From the NCBI GenBank assembly GCA_019828595.1, contig JAHQRK010000025.1, positions 558,001 through 622,000 of the forward strand: a stretch of DNA of 64,000 nucleotides, written 5' to 3'. Below are positions 22,116-31,572 of the stretch, piece after piece (the stretch's first letter is position 1; each line of letters starts with the position of its first letter). The translations under genes and the position numbers were made by a program. The notes under the pieces are model-generated. The model made no database searches. It was not told the DNA's origin and worked only from the letters and a program-made list of their open reading frames with translations. Source of the stretch: Aphanomyces cochlioides. Taxonomy: Eukaryota > Oomycota > Saprolegniomycetes > Saprolegniales > Verrucalvaceae.

Positions 22116-22752
22116 AATGAATAATATCAGTTGGAAATTTGCTTGAGGACAATGAAGAAACCAAGGCTTGTCGCGCAAAGTCTTCCGGTGGAGATTATTG
22201 TCAAGGTGGCGTTCTATATCCCAGACTGGGCAACTTTATTTGCATTTTCGGTATCGCTGCGTCCACTTTACCAGCTGCGTTTGTTGAGATGGCCCGTAAC
22301 ATTTCTGTGGCCTCGCTTACTTTTGCCGTCAGATTTTCAGTCCATACCTGAATGGTTGCACGTGAAAGCGATCGCCCAGTTCTACACAGACGTTATTGTG
22401 AATCCGCATTGTTTGGATCCTGCTAAAGTTCATCCCTTGGCTCATCCACGAACACGTGTTCATTGGTGTGGACTACCAGAGTGCCATGTAAATAAAGCCA
22501 ACCGGGAGGCTCGGTTGATGGAAATATATCGCGCGTGGATTCAATTTCGAATTGTTTCAATTGATTTCAACGGCCAATTTGTTAGACCTTCGATGGAAGG
22601 TCTCTACCTCTTGGAACATATTGTGACGATCAAAGCCGGTGAATGCACTCAAAGCCATTCCTCTACTCTCTTTACTTTTGCTGGAAGGAGTTCCACCTTG
22701 CGAGAATTGAAGATATCCACGGATCCAATTCGAATCGATGGAAGAATCCTTT

Positions 22753-23188
22753 ACAGGTCAGGTCTGGGTCAGGTCACGGGTGCAGGTCACAGGTTTTTTA
22801 CAGGTTTTTCTCATGGTTTTATTCAAATTTCTGATCAGATTTTAGGTTTTTCTCATTCGAGCAGCAATTGCGAAGCCTTAAACTGCGCGGACGACGTCAG
22901 ACATCCGCCCAGAAAATTGCGCTCACCGCAGCGAAGCGGAGGTCGAGTGAAAAAATTTCTGCAGGCGGATGACTCGGAGGAGGGACCCCCAACGTGCACC
23001 AACAAGGGGTTTCTTTATATTTTCTCTCATCGGGTAAGGCGGCAGGTAGGCCGTAAGGCCGTGCCGCCACCCTGATGAGGCCTGCTAGAGAATGACAAAG
23101 TATGGCGCTTTAACTCTTCCTGGTGATGGAGATATGTTCAATTTTGTAGTGTGACCCAAAAGTGTGACCTGACCCGGATATGACCTGT
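22753..23188. mobile_element. 436-bp inverted-repeat element inside an LRR gene
   Basis: The left end ACAGGTCAGGTCTGGGTCAG and the right end read inward ACAGGTCATATCCGGGTCAG continue to a shared GTCAC, giving about 25 bp of inverted repeat with few mismatches. Each end contains GGTCA-type boxes in tandem. It is non-coding but carries the hairpin module at 23024-23080. No clear target duplication was seen. It interrupts an LRR gene whose flanking frames are otherwise open. Confidence 0.8.
23024..23080 (+). ncRNA. Conserved GC-rich hairpin module, copy 1
   Basis: Three stacked stems: 23026-23034 with 23071-23079 (9 bp, one G-U), 23038-23044 with 23062-23068 (7 bp), and GGCC 23049-23052 with GGCC 23057-23060 closing a GTAA loop. 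The same architecture occurs at 47753-47805 with compensatory changes (see findings). CTTTATA-type sequence precedes both copies and GGCCTG follows both. Whether it acts as RNA or as a DNA cruciform is unknown. Confidence 0.6.
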
Positions 23189-23947
23189 TTCGGACACTAC
23201 CGAATCGATGATGGAGCCACTGTGACATCCTCTATGGGCAAACATTTTGTCAAGTGGATTACTTCACAACCTATTCGAGTGGTTGAATTATCTGGATTTA
23301 GCTACATCGACAACAATGTGCGAAATGAGATCATATTGGCTCTCTTTCAATGCGCCACACTTGAATCGTTGTGCATGCAAAACATGAATCTGTCCTCAAT
23401 ACCACTGAATCAGCCATTTCCAAAACGAATGCGTCGCTTGACCTTGTCGCATTGCGAGCTTCTTTCTTACGACTTCCTCTCTTTGGCGTCTGGATTGCAA
23501 CAATCATATATTGAAGAACTCGACTTAAGCGAAAACAGCCAATTGGAACAAGATGGTCTTATATCTCTCTTTTCGGCCTTACCAAACTCGAAAATCACAA
23601 TACTCCGCTTGATCGGGTGTGTGCGTTATGGAGAAAACACATTATGGGAGTTGGCAGTGCCGTGTTTGCTCGAATCGCGTATGAAGTCGTTGGATTTATC
23701 ACGAAACAACATAACAAACATGGATGCGACCATTCTTGCTCAAGGAATCCGAGGTCACAAGACGCTTGAGTCCCTAAATGTATCATGGAACCAGTTTGGG
23801 TACAAGGGTGTGCTTGCATTGCTAGAAGCCGCGTCGTCATCTTTGAGAAGACTTTGTTTCGGCGACGAACTGGAGGATTTCTTCCCCCAAGAAGAGGTCC
23901 TAAACATTGAAAAGATGGCTGCAGAGAAGTCTATTTGCATTCTTTAA

Positions 23948-24269
23948 TAATTTGACACAACAAATCCTCCAGCAAGCTTTACTGTTTTTCATGTGAAAGG
24001 TTTTGAACTGTAATTGAGACGCGCAGTTGAAACCCGAGACCAGCTCAAGTAAAATGACAGGAAATTTCATGGGCGATATTTGTTTCAGTTTTGAACACAT
24101 TCTCGTTGGATCGACCCAAGAAAATGCATCGCCTGGTGTGCTGCTAACAATGACTGCATGAACTTGTTTTGTTGGACTCCAACATGAAGTGGAATGGAAG
24201 CGGCTGATTTCTGACGCTCTTTGTGTCAATCACGACTATACTCATGCATAATGAAAACCTATATCAGTA
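23948..24269. other. Intergenic, nothing recognised
   Basis: Short stretch between the family-2 LRR pseudogene and a MITE. No signal. Confidence 0.4.
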
Positions 24270-24271
24270 TA

Positions 24272-24773
24272 CTACTCCGTTCCACATTATTTGTCACATA
24301 GTTTTTCCATTGGCAAAATTTCTTTGATTTCTGGGTATTTTGGGCTCCTGATTGGCTCATTAAGAAGTAATAACTGTGCTCTTTGATTGGACTATCTGCA
24401 AGTGCTCTGAATCAAATTCAATTGAGAGAAACAACTCCTTAAACACAGATTACTCTACTGTAATCATGAAAAAAGTTCCGGTGTGCAGTCGTAGACCACT
24501 ATGGCGTCCACTACACAAGACAATCATATAAACTACCTTTGCAGAGTGCCAATCAAGCGCTCATATACCGCCAAGACATCGATGGGATTTCGAAACGTGC
24601 TGTGGAGTCTCGTTCTTCCCGAAATGCATCAACATCACTCATACATTAGTCAAGATTAAATTAAATGTTGTACTTTTAGCCAAAAAGTTGAAGTAAACTT
24701 TATACTTAATTAAACTATTGCCAATACTTAAAACAAGACAAAACAATATGACAAATATTGCGGAACGGAGTAG
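24272..24773. mobile_element. Tc1/mariner-type MITE, 502 bp
   Basis: Ends CTACTCCGTTCC are inverted, and the repeat continues imperfectly for about 28 bp (ATTATTTGTCA against AATATTTGTCA). It is flanked by TA at 24270-24271 and 24774-24775, as expected for Tc1/mariner. The end sequence resembles plant Stowaway MITEs (CTCCGTTCC). Non-coding. Confidence 0.85.
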
Positions 24774-25187
24774 TAAATATTAGGGGTAATCAAAGCTCTC
24801 GCTTTAAAATTTTCGGCTCGCTTTTATTTCTGAAATAAAATAGCGAAAAATCCGCTTTATTTGAGCTGAGAAATTAAAGCGTCTCCGGAGGTGCTTTTAA
24901 AAATAAAAGCTGCTTTATTGGTTATATATGAACTTTATTACTACACCATTTGCCGGTTTAGTTCGTTTAACTTGCGATATATTTCGTATCATTTCCAATA
25001 TATTTCGTATCAGTGCAATATATTTCGTATGACTTGCATTTAATTTCGTGGCCAGCGACGAAAATCGATTTATATTTCGCATGACTTGCATTATATTTCA
25101 TACCTCTTGCATTTAATTTCATATTTTTTTGCTTATATTTCGTATCACGTGCATTTTAATTCGTAGTAATGCAAAATATATTCAACG

Positions 25188-25263
25188 TCAAGCCAACACA
25201 GCAACACATGTGAAACGTCCTATTGAGATATGACGTTTCACATGTGTTGCTGTGTTGGCTTGA
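25188..25263. repeat. Perfect 32-bp hairpin with 12-nt loop
   Basis: Arm 25188-25219 (starting TCAAGCCAACACAGCAACAC) is the exact reverse complement of 25232-25263; the loop is CTATTGAGATAT. It lies in the centre of the foldback element. If transcribed it would form a small-RNA-precursor-like hairpin; as DNA it could extrude a cruciform. Confidence 0.9.
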
Positions 25264-25715
25264 GCTATGAATTTGCGACGGGCAAGCGCATATGAACTCT
25301 GCCGAGCTTGATTGATGCTCGCATTGACTTATATGGTGATTGAAGTGTCCCATCAATTTCTTATGAGGTCGATAACAATTTTTGTTAATTTTTCTATGTA
25401 CTTTTTCTCTTTTCTGCGAATTTAAATGCACGTGATACGAAATATAAGCTAAAAAATACGAAATTAAATGCAAGAGGTATGAAATATAATAGGGTGGCTC
25501 AATATAGGGAAAAGTATGCTTTTTTTATTTTTTCATGCTTTTGCTTTTTAAAATTTCTGGGCATTTATTTTAAAAAGCACTTTTTAATATTAAAAGTACC
25601 CCTCGAGGTACTTTTAAAGTCTAAAAGTGCTTTTAAATTGTTCTTTGTGTATCCAATCAAACCATTGGCCCATGCCAGCATCTGGCAAGCATTCTCCACT
25701 TGCCAATTTGCAGCT

Positions 25716-26784
25716 ATGAGCGAAGAAGATGCCAAACGTCGATCGAGAACGACGTCAGCTGAATGCTGGGCAATGGTTGAGTTTCTCCAAGTCAAGGAGA
25801 ACCTGGCAATAATGACAGGTCAAGCAAACAAGGGGAAAAAAGTCAAGGGTGATCAGCGTCTGACGAAGTCCCAAGGCTACAAACTCCTTGCCAAGTTTGT
25901 GAACAGCAGAATGAAGGACAGCGAACGAGTGTGGACTCCTCAGAGTGCCAAGTCGAGGTATATATACAACATAATAAATGTCGTTAATCTACGAAGGTTT
26001 GAATCATACATGACAATGTATAAAAGCGCGATACGATGGCAGAGCTCAAGTGTGTCGGGTGAAGGTATTACAGCCGACGACATGAAAAAGAGTAAGATGC
26101 GTCATACACAACATATTTAGCTCTTGCGTTAGATATATTAACGATCGATGCGAAATTGGAGAGCATGTGCCGATACTACAAGGAGCTCGATATGATCTTG
26201 GGCGATCGTCCCAATATACGACCACCATATACTATTGCGTTTGGGGATCTCAGGAGGTTGAAGATCACGATTATGAAATTGAAAATAGTGAATCAATGAG
26301 TGTGGATGGTGGAACAGAGAACCAAGGCAGTGACGACGAAAATGATCCCTCGACAGAAGCATATTGGGCATCAACAGCCGAGGAAGATCCAGGGGCACAT
26401 TTTACTAAGGTTATATATATTTAATGATGTTATCATAAGCATAATCATTGGATAGGCGTCGACAAAATCAAACGTGGATCGTAAAGCGCAAGTGAACAAG
26501 AAGAACAAGCAACCCAGTTTTGAACTCAAGCCAACAACCCAGAAGAAAGATTTCTCCAGTTACTATCTTGAAGCCCAAAGCAACGCCCTCTCTCTCGAAC
26601 GCGATAAGTTTGAGTATGCAAAGGCAACAGAGGACAGAGCAGTCTCAAGTCAGCTGAAGACTCGTCATTGCAAATCAAACTAGCCCGCGCGTCTCTTTTG
26701 GGAAAGTTAGTCGACAATGGGGTGTTAGATCCATCGAAGATCAAGGAAATGGTGTTTATTGCATTTGACACAGATATAGGCTAG
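25716..26784 (+). pseudogene. Harbinger Myb-like partner gene, three introns, two frameshifts
   Basis: ATG 25716. The N-terminal Myb/trihelix region (SAECWAMVEFLQVKEN, then QRLTKSQGYKLLAKFVN, VWTPQSAKSR) joins FESYMTMYK across a 39-nt GT-AG intron (25958-25996). A second intron (26092-26132) leads to LTIDAKLESMCRYYKELDMI; a third (26410-26455) joins an acidic region to VDRKAQVNKKNKQ. The C-terminal helix (EAQSNALSLERDKFEYAK) is typical of these proteins. Frame changes near 26250 and 26650 are not explained by introns and probably inactivate the gene. Its stop (26784) lies 2 bp from the transposase stop on the other strand. Confidence 0.72.
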
Positions 26785-26786
26785 AT

Positions 26787-27848
26787 TTAATTGTTAATCA
26801 AGTGGTCCAGAACTTCATCTTTTATTCGTTCTCGCCATTGATAGACGGCCTCATCAGTTGCAGCAAGGGCATTTCTGACATCGCGCGGTGGCTCAACGTA
26901 AGCTTCAACTTCGTCTTGTCCATTTTGAATTCTATTGACGATATCGTGGAGCACACAGCAGGCTAATATCCAATCGCAGACAAATTTGATGTCAGCAGAA
27001 GACTTGATATCAAGGGGGAGGGAAGTTAGACTAGCCCAACGACCTTTCAAGATGCCATTACCATGCTCGCAGACAACACGACCACTTGAGTGAACATTGT
27101 TGAACGTAGAATTCGCCGGGGTTGTAGAGCTGGGGAGACGAAAGGGGGCAAGGGATTGAAGAGTCAGTTTAAATCCAGCATCCACGAGCTGATATTGACC
27201 GGGGTCAAAGTAACGAGTGGGCTGGGTAAAACAGGGAGATGAACACCACACTGTAGAGTCGTGCACACTACCAGGCCATCCTGCTACAACATAGCGAATG
27301 CTTCTCTTATAATCGAAAGTCAGGATAACATTCATCGAGTATTCTTTTTTCCGACTAAAATAGGCCTCGCCATGGAGCATTGGCTTTCGATAAAGAACAA
27401 CATGCGTCCCATCGGACGCTAGAATACAATCACGAAGACCGAACGTGTTTGCATGGTACAAAGCAAGTTCATGTCTTTCGTTGCGATTAGGCCAATGAAT
27501 TTCATCGCTGGCCAGAGCTAGAACAGCTTGTATAACTCGTCGAGAATACAGCGCCACGGTTCCAAGCCCTATATTCTTTGACCTCGCTACCATACCCAAC
27601 GATGCACCTCCATTGTGACCTAGGCGATGCAAAGCGGTTGCGAGGGGTACCCAGACAGGGCGTTGCTTCCGATTAGAAGCAGAGCGCAAAATCAAATTGT
27701 TCTCAATCAAACTTAATATGAAAGCAAATGTAGTTTGACAAACACGTAACTCCTGCATAAAATCACGCACACGCATGTTGGGTAAAACCGAGAGCGCGTC
27801 CATGGGTTTAGGAGCACTCATACGGCACTCCAAGTATCTGATCGACAT
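26787..27848 (-). CDS. PIF/Harbinger DDE transposase
   Basis: About 353 residues on the minus strand; the first ATG is at 27848 and another (MSAPKPMD) at 27818. An upstream short exon is possible. An N-terminal helical region (MRVRDFMQELRVCQTTF, helix with LATALHRLGHNG) is followed by the DDE nuclease core: ILASDGTHVVLY (first Asp), VAGWPGSVHDSTVW (second Asp) and VCEHGNGILKGRWASL (Glu). All three catalytic positions are intact, as in DDE_Tnp_4 transposases, which cut at the ends and duplicate 3 bp. The frame has no stop or shift, unlike its Myb-like partner. It could therefore mobilise non-autonomous relatives if a working partner exists elsewhere. Confidence 0.9.
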   Translation of the reverse strand: MSIRYLECRMSAPKPMDALSVLPNMRVRDFMQELRVCQTTFAFILSLIENNLILRSASNRKQRPVWVPLATALHRLGHNGGASLGMVARSKNIGLGTVALYSRRVIQAVLALASDEIHWPNRNERHELALYHANTFGLRDCILASDGTHVVLYRKPMLHGEAYFSRKKEYSMNVILTFDYKRSIRYVVAGWPGSVHDSTVWCSSPCFTQPTRYFDPGQYQLVDAGFKLTLQSLAPFRLPSSTTPANSTFNNVHSSGRVVCEHGNGILKGRWASLTSLPLDIKSSADIKFVCDWILACCVLHDIVNRIQNGQDEVEAYVEPPRDVRNALAATDEAVYQWRERIKDEVLDHLINN

Positions 27849-28642
27849 CACATCATTCGCAGGTTGACGAGTCTATCGATCTCATGTTTGCTCTGCGAGC
27901 TCCATGGAGGGCAAAGGAGAATCAATGTTTTGACCATCTCATCGAGAGACTTCAGGAGACTGGTACGCTCGGATGGACGTGTCATAGAACGCCTCAAAAT
28001 GCACACTGTCTGTCCATTACAAATAAAAACGAGGGAAAATTGAACTGTGTAATTTGAGTCTCAAGAAATCAACTCTGCTTTTCTATGCCGGGTAGAATAA
28101 TAAAATTTGGCTTTTTAATTTGCCGAAAATCAAAAGCAAATCCCCAATTCTCTAAATTGAGCCACACTAATGCAAGTCATGCGAAATATAAATCGATTTT
28201 CGTCGCCGACCACGAAATTAAATGCAAGTCATAAGAAATATATTGCACTGATACGAAATATATTGCAAACGATACGAATATATATCGCAAGTTAAACGAA
28301 CTAAACCGGCAAATGGTGTAGTATAGCATAGTCAAATGGGTATTATGATCCATTCATGAAGATGCCTCTTCCAAGACAAGGCTCTGTGGAGCTTAAGCAG
28401 CGTCAACGGATGCCGAAGATCAAGTTACATCACAGAAAGATTGATAGCTGTAAGGATAGAGTCTTTACTGACATCCGCGGCATCGTCTTATGTGGTTTAA
28501 ACAACTTTCATTTTCACTGACCATTTTGCTTCAGCTTTGATTCCCTTGCTTTTTCTTGGAGTGTTTTCTTTCAATATTGTTGCTTTTAATTTGAATAAAA
28601 TTACGATAAAAGCGACACAATTTGAGAGCTTTGATTACCCCT

Positions 28643-29695
28643 ATTGTCAATTTCAGTCAAATTTGTATTTTCGACCAAAAATCAAATACATTTCCAAAAC
28701 GATTTGACCATACTGAAGCCAAGTTATACCGAATATTGGCCAAATTAATTGCAAGTGTATTTAGGGGTGTTAGGGTGTGTTTTGCGTGAATTAGTTAAAT
28801 ACTCGATTTTGATTGGCTGCGAGGTTGGGAAATCGATTTAAAAAATCGATACATTTCCAGCCCATTTCACTATTTAGAATGAATCTCACAATACAAATCT
28901 AGTATAATATTTGATTATACAGGATATCACCTATTAAAAGATTTTCGTGGGAGTAAAAGGTCCAAAATATTTATAAAATCATATCTTGTTATTGTCTTTT
29001 TCACTGAAATTTGTATTTTTGACAAAAAAATGAAATATTCTCAAATACTATTCAGGTATAGTGAGTTCAAGTGTAATGTGAAAGTACATTCTATAAAGTA
29101 AAGTTTTGAATGTGTGTTTTGTGTGTGTTTTTGTAAAGAAGACAAATACTCGATTCTTAGATTTCGAATAGATTTGGAAAAATAGATACATTTTTCACCC
29201 CGTTCACAATTTAGAGTGTATGTAATATTAAATTTGGAAAAATAGGTACATTTTTCACCCCGTTCACAATTTAGAGTGTATGTAATATTAAGAATACATC
29301 TTATGACAGCAATTTATAGAAACCTTGTGAGTTTACATAATCTTTTTACAAGTTAAAATCTTTAAATTTTATACTTTGTAGAACTCATAATATTGTCAAT
29401 TTCACTCTAATTTGTATTTTTGACCAAAAATCAAATACATTTCCAAATCGATTTGACCATACTGAAGCCAAGTTCAACCGAATATTGGCCAAATTGATTG
29501 CATGTGAGTTAGGGTGTGTTTTGGTGTGTTTTGCGTGAATTAGTTAAATACTCGATTCTGATTGGCTGCGAGATTCGGAAATCGATTAAAAAATCGATAC
29601 ATTTCCAGCCCATCTCACTATTTAGAATAAATCTCACAATACTAGAACCCTAAATAATCTATTTAGATCTTCACGTCAACTAAATAGATTATGTA
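28643..29695. repeat. Three diverged direct repeats upstream of an LRR gene
   Basis: About 28644-28890 and 29394-29640 are close direct copies (shared GACCATACTGAAGCCAAGTT, AATTAGTTAAATACTCGATT and CATTTCCAGCCCAT blocks). A more diverged copy starts near 28990. Within the middle copy a 60-bp unit is tandemly duplicated at 29171-29230 and 29231-29290 (CACCCCGTTCACAATTTAG). No coding sequence. The array ends just before the family-2 LRR pseudogene at 29729. Confidence 0.75.
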
Positions 29696-29728
29696 GTGTG
29701 GAATTTTGACACGGTCGATTTCGCCAGG

Positions 29729-31041
29729 ATGGAGAAGGAAAACGATGTGCTGTTGCTGCGTCCAATTCTTCCGCCAGATATTGTGATCAAGATGGCATTC
29801 TTTATCAGCGACTGGCCAACTTTGTTCAAGTTCCTCATGTCTCTTCGTCCAGCCGATAACCTTGGGTCACTGGAGCATTTATTGCAGCTACGATGGTTGG
29901 GTAGGCCTGGGCCTTCATTGTGGCCACAGCTCGGAGTGTTGTGGTCAAACGAGAAGGAACGGGAGCATTTGGAACCAATTGCCAAGTATTATTCAAAAAT
30001 CATCGTCAATCCTTGCCACGTGGACCCCGAATGGCTTGGACGATTTGCGACTCAAACAGCTACAGTGTCTTGGATTGGATCGCCCCATGAGGAACTGAAA
30101 GATGCAGTGGTCAAGGTGTCATCACATGAATTGTATTACAAATTGGTTTTGAATTTTTCGGTCGCTTCCTCGACAATTCCATCGAAGTCGACCACATGAA
30201 CGATCTCGTTGAACTCTCTGCAGTCGGATGCAGTCAAACCATTTTTTCTGCTGTCACTGCGTTTGCTGGAAGAAGCCATTCCTTACGGGTGTTAAATCTT
30301 TCCACAATGCATGGAGGTTTAACAATGTGTCACAGATTGACAGAGGAAATGGTCAGAAATCTAATCAAGTGGATCACGTCCCAACCCATTCAAGGAGTTC
30401 ATCTGACTGGATTTGTTTGTAATAATGACGATCTACGAAGCGAACTGATCATGGCTCTTTTCAATAGTACATCGTTGGAACAATTGACCTTGAACAAGAT
30501 GAACCAGGACTTAGTGCCGTTGATTCAACTGAACGCCCCAAAGTTTCGTTACTTAAAATTGTGCTGTTGCTATCTCGAAATTCAAGAGCTAGCATTCAAA
30601 TTACCGCGCTCCAATATTGAAGTGCTCAGTCTAAGTAAAAACTACCAAGAAAGCAGTTTGCAAACGCTGTTTGAGGTTTTACCTCAAACTAAAATTACAA
30701 AGCTTTACTTGCCTGGCTGTATTACGAATGGAAAGGTGAAGTTTTGGCAAGATGTCGTCCCTTTTTTGAAGCTCTCGCATTTGAAAACACTCAATTTGAA
30801 TTGGAACAATATCAGGAATGCTGAAGCCATTGTGTTGGCAGACTGAATTCGAGATCACAAGACCTTACAAACGTTACATTTGTCATTCAATAATCTTGAG
30901 TACGATGGAGCCATTTCCTTGCTTCAAGCTGCATCGCCGTCATTGAAGAAGATTTATCTTAAGAGAGCTTGGAAGAAAAATTGCACTCAAAAAGAGCTCG
31001 AAACGTTGGCCGCAGAAAAAAATATTCAGCTTTGCGAATAG
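29729..31041 (+). pseudogene. F-box-like LRR, family 2, frameshift and stop
   Basis: From ATG 29729 the N-terminus (ILPPDIVIKMAFFISDWPTLF) matches family 2. The frame changes at a T5 run near 30155, after which FGRFLDNS and AFAGRSHSLRVLNLS continue the gene. LRRs follow (WITSQPIQGVHLTGF, SLEQLTLNKM, IEVLSLSKN, KITKLYLPGC, LKTLNLNWNNI). A TGA at 30844-30846 interrupts LAD-IRDHKTL; similarity resumes in frame to the stop at 31039-31041 (SLKKIYLKRAWKKN). Confidence 0.8.
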
Positions 31042-31278
31042 TTTGAGAGCAGTTCAACAGCAGTGCTGGTGCTTTTCTTCTCACTCTCCTCCTTTGTATA
31101 TTTTGTGTAACGCTACACTGACGATATTCATTGGATTGATGCTCCTCGTGTTGATTTGTCAGAAAAGTCGCTTCGGAAAAGTTTACCGTTAGACGACTCA
31201 AAATACAGTGCCGAACAGGGCGATAGTGGTATAACCAAATTATGTAGTGGTGATTAGATATGACACACAAGTCGCAGC

Positions 31279-31572
31279 TTGGCAAATAAATTGCAGCAGC
31301 TGCCCTTGGATTTGATGCTCAATAGCATGGAGAATTCCGGGCCATTAAATTGGCCAAGTCTACAAGCAATGCAATTGCTTCGAACGCTGCATCAGTCGTA
31401 CAAGAGGTTTGAGTTCACTTGTGCTCTAGCTTTACTTCAAGTTGCTTCGTCATCGATGACAAACTTCACCTGGATATTAGCTAAAGAGCCCGCCCAATCC
31501 CAGGCACTCGAACTCTTGGCGGCAACAAAGTCAATAAAGCTGCTGAGCAATCAACATAACAGTAGTTGTTGA
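31279..31572 (+). pseudogene. LRR family 2 relic
   Basis: A 97-codon frame ends with RFEFTCALALLQVASSSMTNF and LAATKSIKLL, resembling the last LRR and tail of family 2 (NQFGYKGVLALLEAASSSL, then EKMAAEKSICIL). The rest of the gene is missing. Confidence 0.5.

Larger units (their letters stand above)
22152..23947 (+). pseudogene. F-box-like LRR, family 2, split by an insertion
   Basis: Starts MKKPRL at 22152; the same MKK start occurs in the intact family-2 gene at 34036. The N-terminus (LPVEIIVKVAFYIPDWATLF) is F-box-like. LRR/linker sequence runs to about 22750 (AGRSSTLRELKIS), where a 436-bp inverted-repeat element intervenes. It resumes near 23190 (KHFVKWITSQPIRVVELSGF) and continues through LRRs (IEELDLSEN, KITILRLIGC, MKSLDLSRNNITNMDA, LESLNVSWNQFGYKG) to a stop at 23947. 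Apart from the insertion, both halves are open, implying a young disruption. Confidence 0.8.
25491..28167. mobile_element. PIF/Harbinger transposon (innermost), 2.7 kb
   Basis: Inverted ends GGGTGGCTCAATATAGGGAA and GTGTGGCTCAATTTAGAGAA, with two extra bases (TA) at the left. TAA is duplicated at 25488-25490 and 28168-28170. The insertion lies in the right arm of the foldback element; the uninterrupted left arm (about 25078-25110) shows the original site with a single TAA. It carries the two classic Harbinger genes, tail to tail: a Myb-like gene (25716-26784) and a DDE transposase (27848-26787). Confidence 0.92.
24941..28321. mobile_element. Foldback element with ~220-bp inverted repeats (middle of nest)
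   Basis: The left arm 24941-25166 begins CTACACCATTTGCCGG. The right arm is its reverse complement in two pieces, 25424-25490 and 28171-28321, separated by the Harbinger insertion. TA flanks both ends (24939-24940, 28322-28323). The arms contain repeated TATATTTCGTAT and CTTGCATTTAATTTCG motifs. Without the insertion the element is about 700 bp with a 257-bp centre that includes a perfect hairpin. Non-coding. Confidence 0.82.
24782..28642. mobile_element. Outermost element of a three-level nest
   Basis: Exact 19-bp inverted ends AGGGGTAATCAAAGCTCTC at 24782-24800 and 28624-28642, flanked by ATT on both sides (24779-24781, 28643-28645). Its own sequence is only the two arms 24782-24940 and 28322-28642; the rest is the nested pair inside. 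No coding sequence of its own. Confidence 0.8.

Noticed and set aside
23060..23095. Hammerhead ribozyme (CTGATGAG present)
   Set aside because: The GAAA core and stems I and III are absent. In copy 2 the motif is CTGGCGAG, and the bases are better explained as one strand of the outer stem.
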